Shown here one piece after another: positions 30,702-37,926 of a DNA stretch of 43,376 nt. The notes beneath the pieces are model-generated. The model was not told where the DNA came from. It made no database searches and was given only the letters and a program-made list of their open reading frames with translations. The translations under genes were made by a program, and so were the position numbers. Each line of letters opens with the position of its first letter. Position 1 is the stretch's first letter. The stretch spans positions 1-43,376 of the forward strand of contig NZ_RPOI01000027.1 of assembly GCF_003818115.1 (NCBI RefSeq), given 5' to 3'. The stretch is from Citrobacter youngae. Lineage in GTDB: Bacteria; Pseudomonadota; Gammaproteobacteria; Enterobacterales; Enterobacteriaceae.

Positions 30702-31602
30702 GACTGTTACCTCCGGTTTCTGGTTTTACCTGCGTTCTCACCCGGGCTACATGTCGGGCAAATTTTTGTTCCCACTGGATTTGCGTAAAAACTTTCCCTT
30801 CCGACTCCCAGTACGCGGTGAATTCTGCGAGTTCAGTCAGAAGGTAATCTGGTTCAGGCAGGGAGATACCCCACGATGCGGCACGCTGTCGGAAGTCTCT
30901 GGAGGGAAGCCAGCTATCTGTCATGCTGAATTTCCCGATCGGTTCATCAACACCGTCCAGATATCGGGGCATGGCCGGGGATGGTAGTTCCTCCCCATTC
31001 GAATTTTTCATCGCGCCCGCGTTAAGAGAGGGGTTTAAGATCTGTTTACTGCTAACTGCTTTCTGGATACCTGATGGCAAAGGTTTAGCCAAAGACTTAG
31101 CCTTATCCTTAGGCAAGGCGAAAGCCTTATCAAAAGCCATCCCCATAGCGTCAGAAACCCCGTAGCAGGCGGCTTTGAGAGCTTCATATGCTTTATCTTT
31201 CAGTGAACATTCAGGCAGTAATTCAAACGATCTCGCCCATGATTTGATCACGTTCACTGATGCTGGCGGGTTATGTTTGACCGCATTAGGCAACCAAAAA
31301 ACTCTGGCTTTAAGGTCGGCTTCCACCATACCTAACGCTATGGCTTCGCCTAAGGCTAAGTCGAAGGCTTCAACATCCCAGTTTAATTCTTCAGCCATAG
31401 CAGCCCTCCCCGCCTTATACAGGCCGGGGATGATCCCCGTGAATGGACCAGTTAGCAGGTAAATAAACAGACTCTGCCCACTTGGCGGGAGTGGTGATAA
31501 GGCTCGAAATTTCGGATCATCCCACATGGTGATCTTCACCTTCCGGTAAGGCTCGTTGCTAGCCTTACTCTTAGGCATGGCCTTAGCCAAAGGATTAGGC
31601 AT
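30487..31602 (-). CDS. Replication initiator O-like, DnaT-domain protein
   Basis: A 371-residue initiator. The N-terminal ~110 residues (VKITMWDDPKFRALSPLPPS, GPFTGIIPGLYKAGRAAMAE) look like a winged-helix origin-binding domain; GMVEADLKARVFWLPNAVKH is conserved in this group. The middle is Lys/Ala-rich. A DnaT-type single-strand binding domain follows, with FRQRAASWGISLPEPDYLLT and QWEQKFARHVARV. It would bind the origin and hand over to P. The DNA carries clusters of GCCTTAGG-type repeats that may be the origin. A 13-codon frame ends inside its start. Confidence 0.82.
   Translation of the reverse strand: MPNPLAKAMPKSKASNEPYRKVKITMWDDPKFRALSPLPPSGQSLFIYLLTGPFTGIIPGLYKAGRAAMAEELNWDVEAFDLALGEAIALGMVEADLKARVFWLPNAVKHNPPASVNVIKSWARSFELLPECSLKDKAYEALKAACYGVSDAMGMAFDKAFALPKDKAKSLAKPLPSGIQKAVSSKQILNPSLNAGAMKNSNGEELPSPAMPRYLDGVDEPIGKFSMTDSWLPSRDFRQRAASWGISLPEPDYLLTELAEFTAYWESEGKVFTQIQWEQKFARHVARVRTQVKPETGGNSHVGTGSEPTASRAVQQIQSAHAEWRRRNGLDGDGNSLASVAGHGGGVFESMDPEERGGAFAYLDSPDRFDD
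31075..31600. repeat. Clusters of GCCTTAGGC-type repeats, candidate origin
   Basis: Three clusters lie in the O-like gene: 31,557-31,600, 31,322-31,370 and 31,075-31,135. Each has several GCCTTAGC, CCTTAGGC or GCTAAGG elements; two GATAAGGCT copies are 24 bp apart. In lambda the origin also lies within gene O as iterons. The Ala-Lys-rich protein sequence may explain part of the pattern. Confidence 0.45.
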
Positions 31603-31636
31603 ACTTCACCCCGCGAGTTGCAGTAATAATGGTCAT
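31595..31636 (-). CDS. Possible 13-residue leader peptide before the O-like gene
   Basis: MTIITATRGVKYA starts at the ATG of a linker repeat copy, and its TAA overlaps the O-like start (ATGCCTAA). No ribosome site is visible. It may be a relic of recombination at the linker or a coupling leader. Confidence 0.35.
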   Translation of the reverse strand: MTIITATRGVKYA

Positions 31637-31650
31637 TGGTCAAAACTCGA
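31631..31650 (-). repeat. Linker repeat copy (TCGAGTTTTGACCAATGACC)
   Basis: Same element as at 30,007-30,028, between the YdaT-like gene and the O-like gene. Confidence 0.85.
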
Positions 31651-32208
31651 TTAAAACAATTGCGGCGCTACGGCGCTTAAACTCGCCAGTAGTGGTCCCG
31701 CCGCGTCAGCAGGTAGCATGTTGAACAATGCGATTGCCGCTTCACGAATTTCCTTCTCGAGCTTCTGTAACGGAGCGCCGATTAATTTGGCCTGGTGTGC
31801 CTCGCTGCATTCTTTGATAGCGCTGGCCACCAGCTCCGCTTCTGTGCTCGCATTACTTAACCCGTGCTTTCTGGCAATCTGAACTGGCATAGCAGCAATG
31901 ATTGAACCTGACAGCTGCATAACGTAAGCCGTGTATTTTTCTGATCCCCCTTCGTTTTTCAGATACCGGAATAAATTCTGTTTATTAACAGTAATTTCGC
32001 GGCCATCTGCTTTAGCCCACTCTTCAGCCACCAGCTGAGCGATCCGTTCCTGTGCCTGTCCTGGTAATGTCGATTCCCATTCACGAACGGCGGCCAATAT
32101 GGCACGGTGCTGAATGCCGTTACGGCGCAGGGGTTTAGATTGATTTTGCGATTTCACCGGAGCGGTTACTCGTGGTTTATTATGGGTATAAGCTACTGAT
32201 TGCATCAT
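31651..32208 (-). CDS. YdaT-like / CII-like regulatory protein
   Basis: A 185-residue protein whose central part resembles the YdaT family (Rac prophage), which holds the cII position: HRAILAAVREWESTLPGQAQ, then NKQNLFRYLKNEGGSEKYTA. The C-terminal half is helical (SAIKECSEAHQAKLIGAPLQ). It comes right after the cro-like gene, in the order cro-cII-O of lambdoid phages. YdaT can inhibit cell division when overproduced, so toxicity is possible. ATGs at 32208 and 32205 are both acceptable; GAGG fits the second better. Confidence 0.72.
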   Translation of the reverse strand: MMQSVAYTHNKPRVTAPVKSQNQSKPLRRNGIQHRAILAAVREWESTLPGQAQERIAQLVAEEWAKADGREITVNKQNLFRYLKNEGGSEKYTAYVMQLSGSIIAAMPVQIARKHGLSNASTEAELVASAIKECSEAHQAKLIGAPLQKLEKEIREAAIALFNMLPADAAGPLLASLSAVAPQLF

Positions 32209-32421
32209 TCAGACCTCGCTTTGTGGCGGAAATACACTATCAAGAGAGCAGGTGCGCCCTAACTCGTTAAGCTTCTCCACAATCAATCTGCATTCCGGTA
32301 GGCCTGGTTGGCGTGTTCCGTTCTCATAATTTGAGAGCCTTGACTGACGCCACCCGAATAATTTGGCTAATTGCTCTTGGGTTAAACCGAGCGCTTGCCG
32401 TTCTTTGGCGATGTTGTTCAT
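32209..32421 (-). CDS. Cro-like repressor
   Basis: A 70-residue helix-turn-helix protein: MNNIAKERQALGLTQEQLAK, then LFGWRQSRLSNYENGTRQPG, an XRE-type recognition helix. It is divergent from the cI-like gene and is the first gene of the rightward (minus-strand) early operon, so it takes the Cro place. The ATG at 32421 matches the domain; a longer form would start 39 bases earlier. Operator-like inverted repeats lie immediately upstream. Confidence 0.85.
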   Translation of the reverse strand: MNNIAKERQALGLTQEQLAKLFGWRQSRLSNYENGTRQPGLPECRLIVEKLNELGRTCSLDSVFPPQSEV

Positions 32422-32437
32422 CTTGTCCTCACATATA

Positions 32438-32468
32438 GTGTTTAGCTGAATTAAACACACAATGTGTT
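32438..32468. promoter_or_regulatory. Operator region between cI-like and cro-like genes
   Basis: AACACA-CAA-TGTGTT (32,454-32,468) and GTGTTTA-N7-TAAACAC (32,438-32,458) overlap here. The AACACA-N3-TGTGTT unit recurs at 33,003-33,017. This is the expected site for the repressor and Cro. Confidence 0.8.
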
Positions 32469-32526
32469 AGATAGTCAAGACGAAACGTTCTTTGAGCGTT
32501 AACACGTAACGTGGTAAAAATCAGGA

Positions 32527-32907
32527 ATGAATATAAACACTGCAATTGCCGCCAGACTGAAGCAGCTACGCGAACAGAAAAATATGTCGCAATCTAAACT
32601 CGCAGAGTTATGTGGGTGGGCTCAGTCACGCATCGGGAACTATGAAGCAGGTCGCCGCAATGTTGGCGTTGACGACGCTATAACGATATCTAAAGCTCTC
32701 GGCATTAGCCCGGCTGAGCTAATGTTTGGTGATGATCACGCCGAATCATGGTTAACGCCAAGACATCGTAAGTTGATAACTCTTTTTGACCAGTTGCCGG
32801 AGTCTGAACAAGACAGAATGATCGATACCTTTCAATTACGGCTGAAAGAAATTGATGAGTATGTTGAGAAATACCTTCGGGGACGATTAAAGCCAACTGA
32901 CGACTAA
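32527..32907 (+). CDS. cI-like repressor without a peptidase domain
   Basis: A 126-residue XRE repressor: MNINTAIAARLKQLREQKNM, SQSKLAELCGWAQSRIGNYE and ALGISPAELMF form the DNA-binding domain. The C-terminal ~55 residues (LITLFDQLPESEQDRMIDTF) are helical and probably dimerise it. There is no S24 Ser/Lys peptidase domain, so RecA-driven self-cleavage as in lambda is not expected; induction must use another route, perhaps an antirepressor. AGGA directly touches the ATG, so a leaderless or weakly translated mRNA is possible. Confidence 0.85.
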   Translation: MNINTAIAARLKQLREQKNMSQSKLAELCGWAQSRIGNYEAGRRNVGVDDAITISKALGISPAELMFGDDHAESWLTPRHRKLITLFDQLPESEQDRMIDTFQLRLKEIDEYVEKYLRGRLKPTDD

Positions 32908-32927
32908 GCTACAATTTTAAGCGCTCT

Positions 32928-32952
32928 AACCAGCCTCCTTGGCTGGTTTTTT
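32928..32952 (+). terminator. Terminator of the cI-like gene
   Basis: AACCAGCC-TCCTT-GGCTGGTT followed by TTTT, 20 bases after the stop codon. Confidence 0.93.
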
Positions 32953-33000
32953 ATGCCTTGCCCACTCCCTTTTCCCATATCGTTATCATCCTCACCACCT

Positions 33001-33054
33001 TAAACACATGCTGTGTTGACTTTTAAACACATTTAGAGTTTAAATATAAACACA
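33001..33054. promoter_or_regulatory. Second operator array: TAAACACA three times, 23 bp apart
   Basis: TAAACACA starts at 33,001, 33,024 and 33,047, exactly 23 bp apart (about two helical turns). The first copy is part of AACACA-TGC-TGTGTT, the same layout as the site at 32,454. The repressor would cover this leftward-arm promoter region as lambda CI covers oL. Confidence 0.82.
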
Positions 33055-33124
33055 TTTTGAAAAACGTCATCGAGGCAGGACGCCCACGAAGTAGCTGCCG
33101 GCGGCATACGAATCACCGGATGAG

Positions 33125-33337
33125 ATGACAAGTATTAACACGCAGCAGGTTCAACGTTCCGCCAGCCTGGCGACAAGGGCAACGCAAGAGGATAAATCCA
33201 TGATCGATTTCGCACGTAAACCAGTGCGGTGTCAGGCCGTACATCTAAATCGCATTGAAGTAATCATTCGACTGATTTGCTACATGCTTGCCCAGAAGGG
33301 CGCCCCGTCTGCCGACCAACAGACTGCAGTTCGTTAA
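33125..33337 (+). CDS. Hypothetical protein of the left early operon
   Basis: A protein of 70 residues from the ATG at 33125, or 45 residues from the ATG at 33200, where GAGG lies eight bases upstream (MIDFARKPVRCQAVHLNRIE follows). The longer start has no good ribosome site, so I think the shorter form more likely. The C-terminal VIIRLICYMLAQKG is hydrophobic and may be a membrane helix. It is the first gene after the operator array, so it is likely expressed early. No family recognised. Confidence 0.55.
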   Translation: MTSINTQQVQRSASLATRATQEDKSMIDFARKPVRCQAVHLNRIEVIIRLICYMLAQKGAPSADQQTAVR

Positions 33338-33339
33338 TA

Positions 33340-33355
33340 ACGAGTTTGACCAATG
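33340..33355 (+). repeat. Linker repeat copy (ACGAGTTTGACCAATG)
   Basis: Copy of the junction element, one T shorter in the TTTT run, upstream of the Rrf2-type gene. Confidence 0.75.
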
Positions 33356-33385
33356 GCTGTTGCCAGTATCAGTAAGGAAGTGACT

Positions 33386-33724
33386 ATGGAGTTTGGAATG
33401 AAACGCGTGGTGGCATCTGTTCAGGTCGTTGCCATCCTCAACAGGATTTACAACGGCAGCCCTGTTTCCATCGCATCTATCAGTAAGGAATCAAAGCTGT
33501 CTGTGTCTTACCTCGAGCAGATTTTCTCGAAACTGCGCACCAGTGAAATCGTCACCAGCCAGCGTGGCGCTGGTGGCGGGTACCACCTTAGCAAAGCAAA
33601 CCCCAGCGTGGCTGACGTCGTTCGCGCCGTAACAAACACGCCTGATTCATTTGAACCCGTGCTGAATGCTCTGGAGTGGGTCCCCGTCGCGCATCTGGCG
33701 CAGGGAAAATCACCTACCCCATAA
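33386..33724 (+). CDS. Rrf2-family transcription regulator
   Basis: A 112-residue winged-helix protein of the Rrf2/IscR family: VQVVAILNRIYNGSPVSIAS, then SYLEQIFSKLRTSEIVTSQR and GAGGGYHLSKANPSVADVVR. IscR's three iron-sulfur Cys residues are absent and the C-terminus is shortened, so it probably does not sense Fe-S. AAGGA stands seven bases before the ATG at 33386; an upstream ATG at 33353 lies in a linker repeat. It lies in the left operon with recombination genes; the target is unknown. It might also act on host iscR operators. Confidence 0.8.
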   Translation: MEFGMKRVVASVQVVAILNRIYNGSPVSIASISKESKLSVSYLEQIFSKLRTSEIVTSQRGAGGGYHLSKANPSVADVVRAVTNTPDSFEPVLNALEWVPVAHLAQGKSPTP

Positions 33725-33731
33725 AGCACAA

Positions 33732-33750
33732 AACCCGCGCAAGGCGGGTT
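33732..33750. terminator. Hairpin after the Rrf2-type gene
   Basis: AACCCGC-GCAAG-GCGGGTT, eight bases after the stop. The T run is on the minus strand (TTTTG), so plus-strand termination is doubtful. Confidence 0.5.
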
Positions 33751-33783
33751 AAGTACCCGGTCAGCCGACCAAAGCTTTCCGGA

Positions 33784-33804
33784 ACGAGTTTTGACCAATA
33801 ACCA
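33784..33804 (+). repeat. Linker repeat copy (ACGAGTTTTGACCAATAACC)
   Basis: Fourth copy, just before the RecE-like gene. Confidence 0.8.
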
Positions 33805-33865
33805 CTACCTTAGGCGGCGATCATCAGCTGCCGGGTATCTTACAATCCAATGGAGCCCGAACGCA

Positions 33866-36346
33866 ATGTTAACGTATGCGTATCTTATTAAAGCCAAAGC
33901 GAAAGCAACTGAGGCAAAAAACCTGTTTTGCTGGTTCTCTGCGAAATCAGATTCCCGTGCAGAGCGCGAAATCCTCAATATTCTCGAAGACAACGGTATT
34001 GCCGTCGGACGTGGCGCTGACTATCAATTACCTGTCCGCACCAACTGGTTTGTTGTTGACGATCTCCCAGAGGAAAACGCACTCGATGACACATGGTGCG
34101 ATCGTTACGAACTGGCAGAAGACCAGCAAACATGGCAACCGAAACAGAAGCCTGATAATGAAAATCAGGGGGCTACCGGCCAGCAAAAACCTGAAACCGC
34201 CAGTACTAATGTACCCACCAGCGATGCACCAGCATTGCTCCGCCCCATATCTCGCCTGCGCCTGTCTCAGCGACTGATTGCGCACCTGGTCAATGACACT
34301 GAAGAGAAGGAAATCAGTGAAGCGCAGCACATCCAGATCGGACAAATGGAACTGGACGAAAATAATCTCTATGTACAAAACCTGTTACTGGCCGTTGCGA
34401 ATGTGCCGGCTGTGAAAGAGCTTTCTGCTCATGTCGAGTGGAACCTGGCAAACGCAATAAAAGAAGTCTTCGATCGTGAGCTGGTCTATACCGTCTCTTC
34501 ATTCGAGGAATTTATTACCGAATGGATTGCGGAACCGAAAGCGCGGACTCATACCGTGCAGGAGTGGGTTAACGATAAGAAAGCACGAATTGTGGGTGAT
34601 GAACCCACCGTTCCACCTGTAACGCCAGAACTCATTACCGTTGCGACTCTCCCGCTACGCCAGCGCCTTTTAGCTCAGTTTATTTCTGATGAATATGCTT
34701 ACCATATTGATACTGAGCAGAAGAAAACCATTCAGGAACTTGAGCTGGATGTGGATAACAGCTACGTGCAAAACCTGCTACTTGCCGCCGAGAATGTAGA
34801 ACCATTCAAAAAAGCGCCAGAGATCGATATCTGGAAAATTGTCAGCGCGCTGAAAACTATTTTCCCTGTTGATGGCAAACGAGTGGATCTCTCTACCGTC
34901 ATTCATTTCTTTAAAACTTGGTTCAATACTGAACACATTGACCGTGGGTTGCTGGTTAAAGAGTGGTGTAAGGGCAATCGTGTGTCACAGATTCAGCGCA
35001 CTGACACTGGAACGAACGCTGGTGGTGGCAATAAGACCGATCGCAATACCGATTATGCTCATACACTGGATACGCTCGACGTTGAGATTGCGCTGGCCAC
35101 GCTTACAATGGATTTCGATATCTACAATATTCCGGGATCTATTCTCCGCCAGGCTAAAGAGATCATCGCAGCCAAAGACAGTCCATTCAAAGAATGGTCC
35201 GCAGCACTGCGAAAATGTTCTGGCATCCTCGATTACTCGCGCGCAGCTATTTTTGCATTAATACGAGGCGCTCATCCCTCTTATTACCTTTCTCCCGGGC
35301 GCTTATCCGGCTACATCAATGCAAATCTGGTCGAAAGCGATCATCAAAATCCCACCGATGAAACACTTGCTGCTGCGCGCCAGGTGAATAGCGCTGCTGT
35401 TGTCGCTGCTGTAGTTCAGGGGAAAGAGCCGCTAGAGAATCTGGAGAAACTGTCCACTGACTTTGCGACAGTGGGGGCATTGGCAGCAAAAGCCGCAAAA
35501 CAGGAAACTTCAGAATTAATCAAACAACCTGAAGTAGCCAATCTCGGTAACGGCATATTTTCTGTCGATGGCCTGATGAATCCCCCTGCCAAATTAAACG
35601 AGGAAGCCACCAGCGATGTGCAGATGGAAGAAACTGACAACAACGAAATCAAAGCTAATCCTGAAGTGTCTCAGAGCGAAACAGCAGTTTTGCCAGTTAA
35701 AAGCGCTGATGCAACTGGTGACGCGTCAGCTTCCCTGAATAATGAACCCGTTCACCATATTAATACGGATCCCCTGAACGCTTTTTATACTCACCTGATG
35801 GTTGGTATGGAAACTATGGGCAACAGTCCTGATGCCCCAATAGTCTCTATCGGCGCTGTATTTTTTGATCCTTCAACTGGTAACACTGGAGCCGAGTTTT
35901 ACCAGGTTGTCAGTCTAGAGTCATCGATGTCGTTTGGCATGAAACCGGATGCCTCGACAATTCAGTGGTGGTTAAAACAATCTCCGGAAGCCCGTTCTGC
36001 GATTCTTGTTGATGGAGCCATGGGGTTGCGCGAAGTCCTTGAGCTTCTGTCCGACTTTATTGCTGAAAATGCTGCTAACGGTAGTCACTCCGTTCAGGTA
36101 TGGGGTAATGGCTGTTCGTTTGATAACGTCATTCTCCGCCGCGCGTATGTGTTAACAGAAACGCCCTTCGCTGTTCCGTTCTGGAATGACAGGGACGTAA
36201 GGACCATGGTTGAACTGGGTAAATCTGTCGGTATCAATCCGCGCTTCGACATCCCGTTTGAAGGTGATTTGCACAATGCACTTTCTGACGCCCGGCATCA
36301 GGTCAAATACGTCTCTGCAATCTGGAAACGTCTGACCGCAAACTGA
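33866..36346 (+). CDS. RecE-like protein fused to a DnaQ-type 3'-5' exonuclease
   Basis: An 826-residue protein. The first part resembles the N-terminal region of RecE (exonuclease VIII): RGLLVKEWCKGNRVSQIQRT and NAGGGNKTDR, then TMDFDIYNIPGSILRQAKEI. Before that, about residues 130-235 and 260-370 look like two copies of one domain (LYVQNLLLAVANV and SYVQNLLLAAENV). Residues 635-826 form a DEDD exonuclease domain (WGNGCSFDNVILRRAYV, HNALSDARHQVKYVSAIWKR). The first catalytic Asp is Gly647 (LMVGMETMG, codon GGT at 35,804). The RecE nuclease domain itself is absent. The ATG at 33866 has GGAG ten bases upstream; an in-frame TTG at 33791 lies in a linker repeat. Confidence 0.85.
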   Translation: MLTYAYLIKAKAKATEAKNLFCWFSAKSDSRAEREILNILEDNGIAVGRGADYQLPVRTNWFVVDDLPEENALDDTWCDRYELAEDQQTWQPKQKPDNENQGATGQQKPETASTNVPTSDAPALLRPISRLRLSQRLIAHLVNDTEEKEISEAQHIQIGQMELDENNLYVQNLLLAVANVPAVKELSAHVEWNLANAIKEVFDRELVYTVSSFEEFITEWIAEPKARTHTVQEWVNDKKARIVGDEPTVPPVTPELITVATLPLRQRLLAQFISDEYAYHIDTEQKKTIQELELDVDNSYVQNLLLAAENVEPFKKAPEIDIWKIVSALKTIFPVDGKRVDLSTVIHFFKTWFNTEHIDRGLLVKEWCKGNRVSQIQRTDTGTNAGGGNKTDRNTDYAHTLDTLDVEIALATLTMDFDIYNIPGSILRQAKEIIAAKDSPFKEWSAALRKCSGILDYSRAAIFALIRGAHPSYYLSPGRLSGYINANLVESDHQNPTDETLAAARQVNSAAVVAAVVQGKEPLENLEKLSTDFATVGALAAKAAKQETSELIKQPEVANLGNGIFSVDGLMNPPAKLNEEATSDVQMEETDNNEIKANPEVSQSETAVLPVKSADATGDASASLNNEPVHHINTDPLNAFYTHLMVGMETMGNSPDAPIVSIGAVFFDPSTGNTGAEFYQVVSLESSMSFGMKPDASTIQWWLKQSPEARSAILVDGAMGLREVLELLSDFIAENAANGSHSVQVWGNGCSFDNVILRRAYVLTETPFAVPFWNDRDVRTMVELGKSVGINPRFDIPFEGDLHNALSDARHQVKYVSAIWKRLTAN

Positions 36347-36416
36347 TTTTCTAATTTCACAATTTATGGTTCCTGCCTGGTATGTTTTTACAGGCAGGCC
36401 ATCAGAGAGATGAGCT

Positions 36417-36659
36417 ATGCACGAACTTACACTGTCTCCTCAGGAAATTGCAGAAATTACTGGCTATCAGCGCTACACCCACCAGCAGCGACAGCTGCGG
36501 TGTCACGGCATACCGTTCACCACTGATGGGCGGAACCGCCCAATTGTATTGCGCAGAAGTATTGATCCCGGAGTTTCTGAATTACCTAAGGTCGATGAAT
36601 ATGTTGCACTTGAGCCAAATTACGACGCAATCAATGGGCAGACCAAGAAAAGATCCTAA
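36417..36659 (+). CDS. DUF4224-like excisionase-type protein
   Basis: An 80-residue protein upstream of the integrase. MHELTLSPQEIAEITGYQRY, then THQQRQLRCHGIPFTTDGRN followed by RPIVLRR, is the DUF4224 pattern, a small MerR/Xis-like DNA-binding fold. The stop lies inside the integrase start (26-base overlap). This position is that of excision directionality factors; role inferred. Confidence 0.8.
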   Translation: MHELTLSPQEIAEITGYQRYTHQQRQLRCHGIPFTTDGRNRPIVLRRSIDPGVSELPKVDEYVALEPNYDAINGQTKKRS

Positions 36660-37677
36660 AGACAAGCACCTCCCGCCACGCGTAACTAAAAACCGTTATA
36701 GCTATGTGTGGAAGCCAAAAGGAACAAAACAAAGCGTAACTCTTGCACCTATTACCGGGACAAGTATGTCCCGGCTATGGGCGCGTTATGAGGAAGAGAA
36801 AGCTAAGCGTTCAGACGTAATGACATTTTCTAAATTATGGAAGTTATTCACCAGTAGCCCAGCTTTTGCTGAACTGGCTCCACGGACGCAGACTGATTAC
36901 AGATCGTATGAAAAAAACCTGGTCCCAGTGTTCGGGAATATGCGAGCAGATGACATAAAAATTGAGATGGTCAGGATCTATATGGATAAACGTGGCCAGC
37001 GCAGCATTAACCAGGCAAACCAGGAACTCGGCGGAATGTCGCGTGTTTTCTCATGGGGATATGAACGAGGGTACGTGAAAGGAAATCCGTGCAAAGGAGT
37101 GCGCAAGTTCTCTTTAAAAGCCCGTGACGTGTACGTGACAGACGAAGAATATCAGGCAATTTATGAAGAGGCGGCACCAGCTCTCCGGGTTGGCATGGAG
37201 ATATCTTACTTATGCGCAGCTCGCGTTTCCGATGTACTTTCTCTCAAATGGTCGCAAGTAAGCGAGGAAGGCATTTTTATCCAGCAGGGAAAGACCGGGA
37301 CTAAACAAATAAAAGTCTGGACTGAACGGCTTCATAACGCCATCGAACTTGCAAAAACTCTGGGTGGGCGGGAAACGGTTATCTGTAGCAGCAAAAAAAC
37401 TAAATACTCGAAAAGTGGGTTTAATGATCTGTGGGAAACGGCAAGGGAAGCAGCAGGAAAAAAACTAGATAGAAAACTGCCGTGTACTTTTCATGATCTC
37501 AAAGCCAAGGGAATATCTGATTACGAAGGCTCGAGTAAGGATAAACAACTATTCTCAGGTCACAAAACTGAAAGCCAGGTTGTGGTTTATGACAGAAAAG
37601 TGAAAATTTCTCCCACATTGGATCTTCCAGTCTTGGGCAAATCAGAAGATGATGATGGCGAGTTTTATACCAAGTGA
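36634..37677 (+). CDS. int: Tyrosine integrase of the prophage
   Basis: The 347-residue integrase inserts the phage at tRNA-Ser. N-terminal arm-binding part MGRPRKDPKDKHLPPRVTKN; core-binding helices near 65-150; catalytic domain with Arg197 (CAARVSDVLSLKW), Lys220 (QQGKTGTKQ), His287 (FHDLK), His310 (SGHKTES) and nucleophile Tyr319 (VVVYDRK). The second Arg of the H-x-x-R motif is Lys290 here; some relatives may share this. It starts at the ATG at 36634 with homologous sequence. It reads toward tRNA-Ser, 66 bases away. Confidence 0.93.
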   Translation: MGRPRKDPKDKHLPPRVTKNRYSYVWKPKGTKQSVTLAPITGTSMSRLWARYEEEKAKRSDVMTFSKLWKLFTSSPAFAELAPRTQTDYRSYEKNLVPVFGNMRADDIKIEMVRIYMDKRGQRSINQANQELGGMSRVFSWGYERGYVKGNPCKGVRKFSLKARDVYVTDEEYQAIYEEAAPALRVGMEISYLCAARVSDVLSLKWSQVSEEGIFIQQGKTGTKQIKVWTERLHNAIELAKTLGGRETVICSSKKTKYSKSGFNDLWETAREAAGKKLDRKLPCTFHDLKAKGISDYEGSSKDKQLFSGHKTESQVVVYDRKVKISPTLDLPVLGKSEDDDGEFYTK

Positions 37678-37743
37678 ATATACCAACACTATACCAAGTG
37701 TGACATGAGTCGTTGAAAGGAATTGAGCTAAGTGTTTGAATAG

Positions 37744-37833
37744 TGGCGGAGAGAGGGGGATTTGAACCCCCGGTAGAGTTGCCCCTACTCCGGTTTTCGA
37801 GACCGGTCCATTCAGCCGCTCTGGCATCTCTCC
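37744..37833 (-). tRNA. serU: tRNA-Ser(CGA), prophage attachment target
   Basis: 90 bases including CCA. The minus strand starts GGAGAGATGCCAGAGCGG, has anticodon loop CTCGAAA (anticodon CGA), a long variable arm, and ends GGTTCAAATCC with CTCTCCGCCA. The 3' end faces the integrase, so the att core probably lies in the T-arm/acceptor part (about 37,744-37,770). The matching left att copy is not in the window. The symbol follows E. coli serU. Confidence 0.95.
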
Positions 37834-37926
37834 GTTCTGGTGGTTGCCATGATGCCAGGTAATTTGGCATTTTAACAGACCCAGTTCCGTCAATTTCGTT
37901 CAAGTGACGAGTTTGCGAGCAAAACG

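Larger units (their letters stand above)
1..37743. mobile_element. Prophage integrated at tRNA-Ser (left end outside window)
   Basis: Integrase and excisionase-like genes abut the 3' end of tRNA-Ser, followed leftward by recombination, immunity, replication, Q, lysis, packaging, head and tail genes. The head module is lambda-like (Nu1-like, GpA, gpW, GpB-type portal, FII-like) and the tail is contractile P2/Mu-like. Late genes run on the minus strand; three plus-strand cargo blocks interrupt them. The left attachment site is not in the window, so the full length cannot be given. Confidence 0.95.

Noticed and set aside
37499..37903. Minus-strand open frame covering the integrase end and tRNA-Ser
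   Set aside because: It runs through the tRNA gene; it is a shadow frame.
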